From: Symbiodinium kawagutii
Taxonomy: Eukaryota; Sar; Dinophyceae; Suessiales; Symbiodiniaceae
NCBI GenBank assembly: GCA_009767595.1
Contig: VSDK01018725.1
Coordinates: forward strand, 105,616-169,615
Reading direction: 5' to 3'
Length of the DNA stretch: 64,000 bases
Below, in pieces: positions 63,319 through 64,000 of the stretch. The notes beneath the pieces are model-generated. The model had not been told where the DNA came from and did not search any database. It saw nothing but the letters and a program-made list of their open reading frames with translations. The translations under genes were made by a program, and so were the position numbers. The first letter of the stretch is position 1, and each line of letters starts with the position of its first letter.

Positions 63319-63419
63319 TGGGGGTTTCTCAAAATGGGGGACCCCCAAATCATTCAATGTTAGCCATTTATAGTAATAAACCAACCATTTTTTGGGTCCC
63401 CTATTTTGAGAAATCACCA
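63319..63419 (+). mobile_element. Family A element, TA on both sides
   Basis: TA|TGGGGGTTTCTCAAAATGGG to CCTATTTTGAGAAATCACCA|TA, 101 bp; interior AAATCATTCAATGTTAGCC. Confidence 0.8.
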
Positions 63420-63602
63420 TATGTAGAAAAACCGGATTGAGAAATTATGATGAATATCAAGCGTACTTACCGTACAGAACTCCATATTTGCTCCTTGAGT
63501 TTCTGCACATCCGGTGAACCTCTCCAGCTGTTCATCAAACCACGACAGCCACATGAGCAGGCCAAGAGCTGTGCTGCAGGAGACATCACACGTTGGACTC
63601 AA

Positions 63603-63640
63603 TGGCTATGGTTCAAGCAGTCAACCAACCAACAAATGGT
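63603..63640 (+). mobile_element. Family B left-end fragment
   Basis: TGGCTATGGTTCAAGCAGTC followed by AACCAACCAACAAATGG; the rest of the element is missing. Confidence 0.5.
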
Positions 63641-63848
63641 TATCCAGCTGGTCAATGCAATGATTTGCAGTGAAATTCCGAAACCGACAACTTACAACAT
63701 AACAATCACGGTTAGCAGCCACAGCTGGTACACCATGTGTTTAACTAGTGCAATTCTTTCAATCGTCCAAGCCACTGGTGAGTTGGTGAGTACCGTAAGG
63801 TCAACCAAGAAGCTCATGGAATCTGATTCAGACCATCATGATCATTGA
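63641..63848 (+). CDS. Weak open frame at the window end
   Basis: An open frame continues from 63447 across the family B fragment to TGA at 63846-63848, with SEIPKPTTYNITITVSSHSW and VSTVRSTKKLMESDSDHHDH. Reading through a mobile-element fragment weakens the case. Confidence 0.22.
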
Positions 63849-64000
63849 TACTAGCACTAAGCATCCATTTTTGTTGACTATGACCATGAATCAAACTATC
63901 ACTATTCATTTGATGAGATGCTTAACTATTCATCCATCATTTTATCGCGATTGGCAACATGAATCGTCATGATTCAAACTCATGGACCATGATTCCTTGG

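Noticed and set aside
15742..63419. CRISPR-like appearance of short repeats at intervals
   Set aside because: Copies are hundreds to thousands of bases apart, in both orientations, with inverted ends and TA flanks; no regular spacers and no cas-like genes.
1..64000. Dinoflagellate spliced-leader relic, rRNA genes, telomeric repeat arrays
   Set aside because: I looked for the conserved spliced-leader end, ribosomal core motifs and TTTAGGG-type arrays by eye and saw none; absence by eye is not proof.

Overview
This window reads as nuclear DNA of a core dinoflagellate; no database search was possible, so this is my judgement from sequence. Four things point there. Coding sequence is broken into many short exons. 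At several junctions reading frame is kept only with GA-AG or GC-AG introns beside GT-AG ones. The three best genes resemble, from memory, protein families that are abundant and poorly characterised in dinoflagellates. The non-coding DNA is full of short palindromic elements and triplet microsatellites. I found no rRNA, no intact tRNA, no CRISPR array, no bacterial-style operon and no spliced-leader sequence.

Layout. 1-1633: 3' part of a six-exon gene using GT, GC and GA donors. 2100-3400: degenerate tandem repeats. 3561-8465: a gene of about 18 exons ending in a GIY-YIG-like domain. 8575-11492: a four-exon gene with a 1.6 kb terminal exon, similar to a large dinoflagellate family of unknown, possibly transposase-related, function. 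All three are on the + strand, head to tail. 11.5-15.1 kb: small exon candidates, a tRNA-like SINE remnant, a 235-bp CAA microsatellite and a local duplication. 15.7-64 kb: mostly + strand exon islands of 40-330 bp embedded in intronic or intergenic DNA built from recurring short elements.

Element families named here. A: about 100 bp, ends TGGTGGTTTCTCAAAATAGG, flanked by TA. B: about 115 bp, ends TGGCTATGGGTCAA, flanked by TA. C: 87-107 bp (two composite copies 246-319 bp), starting CTG|GTTGGTGGTTT and ending AACCACCAACCAG|, so its termini look like splice sites; several copies directly abut open coding frames. D: about 350-390 bp, two copies in opposite orientation 25 kb apart. E: about 120 bp, ends CAAGGTGGGCCCCC, flanked by TA.

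The most interesting signal is the union of element and splice site: family C copies behave like introners that carry their own GT/GC and AG, one family E copy supplies an acceptor AG, and one family B copy starts one base inside an intron donor. Several exon islands between about 32 and 56 kb encode leucine-rich amphipathic helices resembling FASTK/RAP/OPR-type RNA-binding repeats, and may belong to one or a few very long genes. Other notable items are a 570-bp open frame broken by a single in-frame TGA, a ubiquitin-like exon, and a (TTG)15 tract that would encode a C-terminal poly-leucine tail. A 50-N assembly gap lies at 52175-52224. Exon calls outside the first 11.5 kb rest on open frames, splice signals and composition only.
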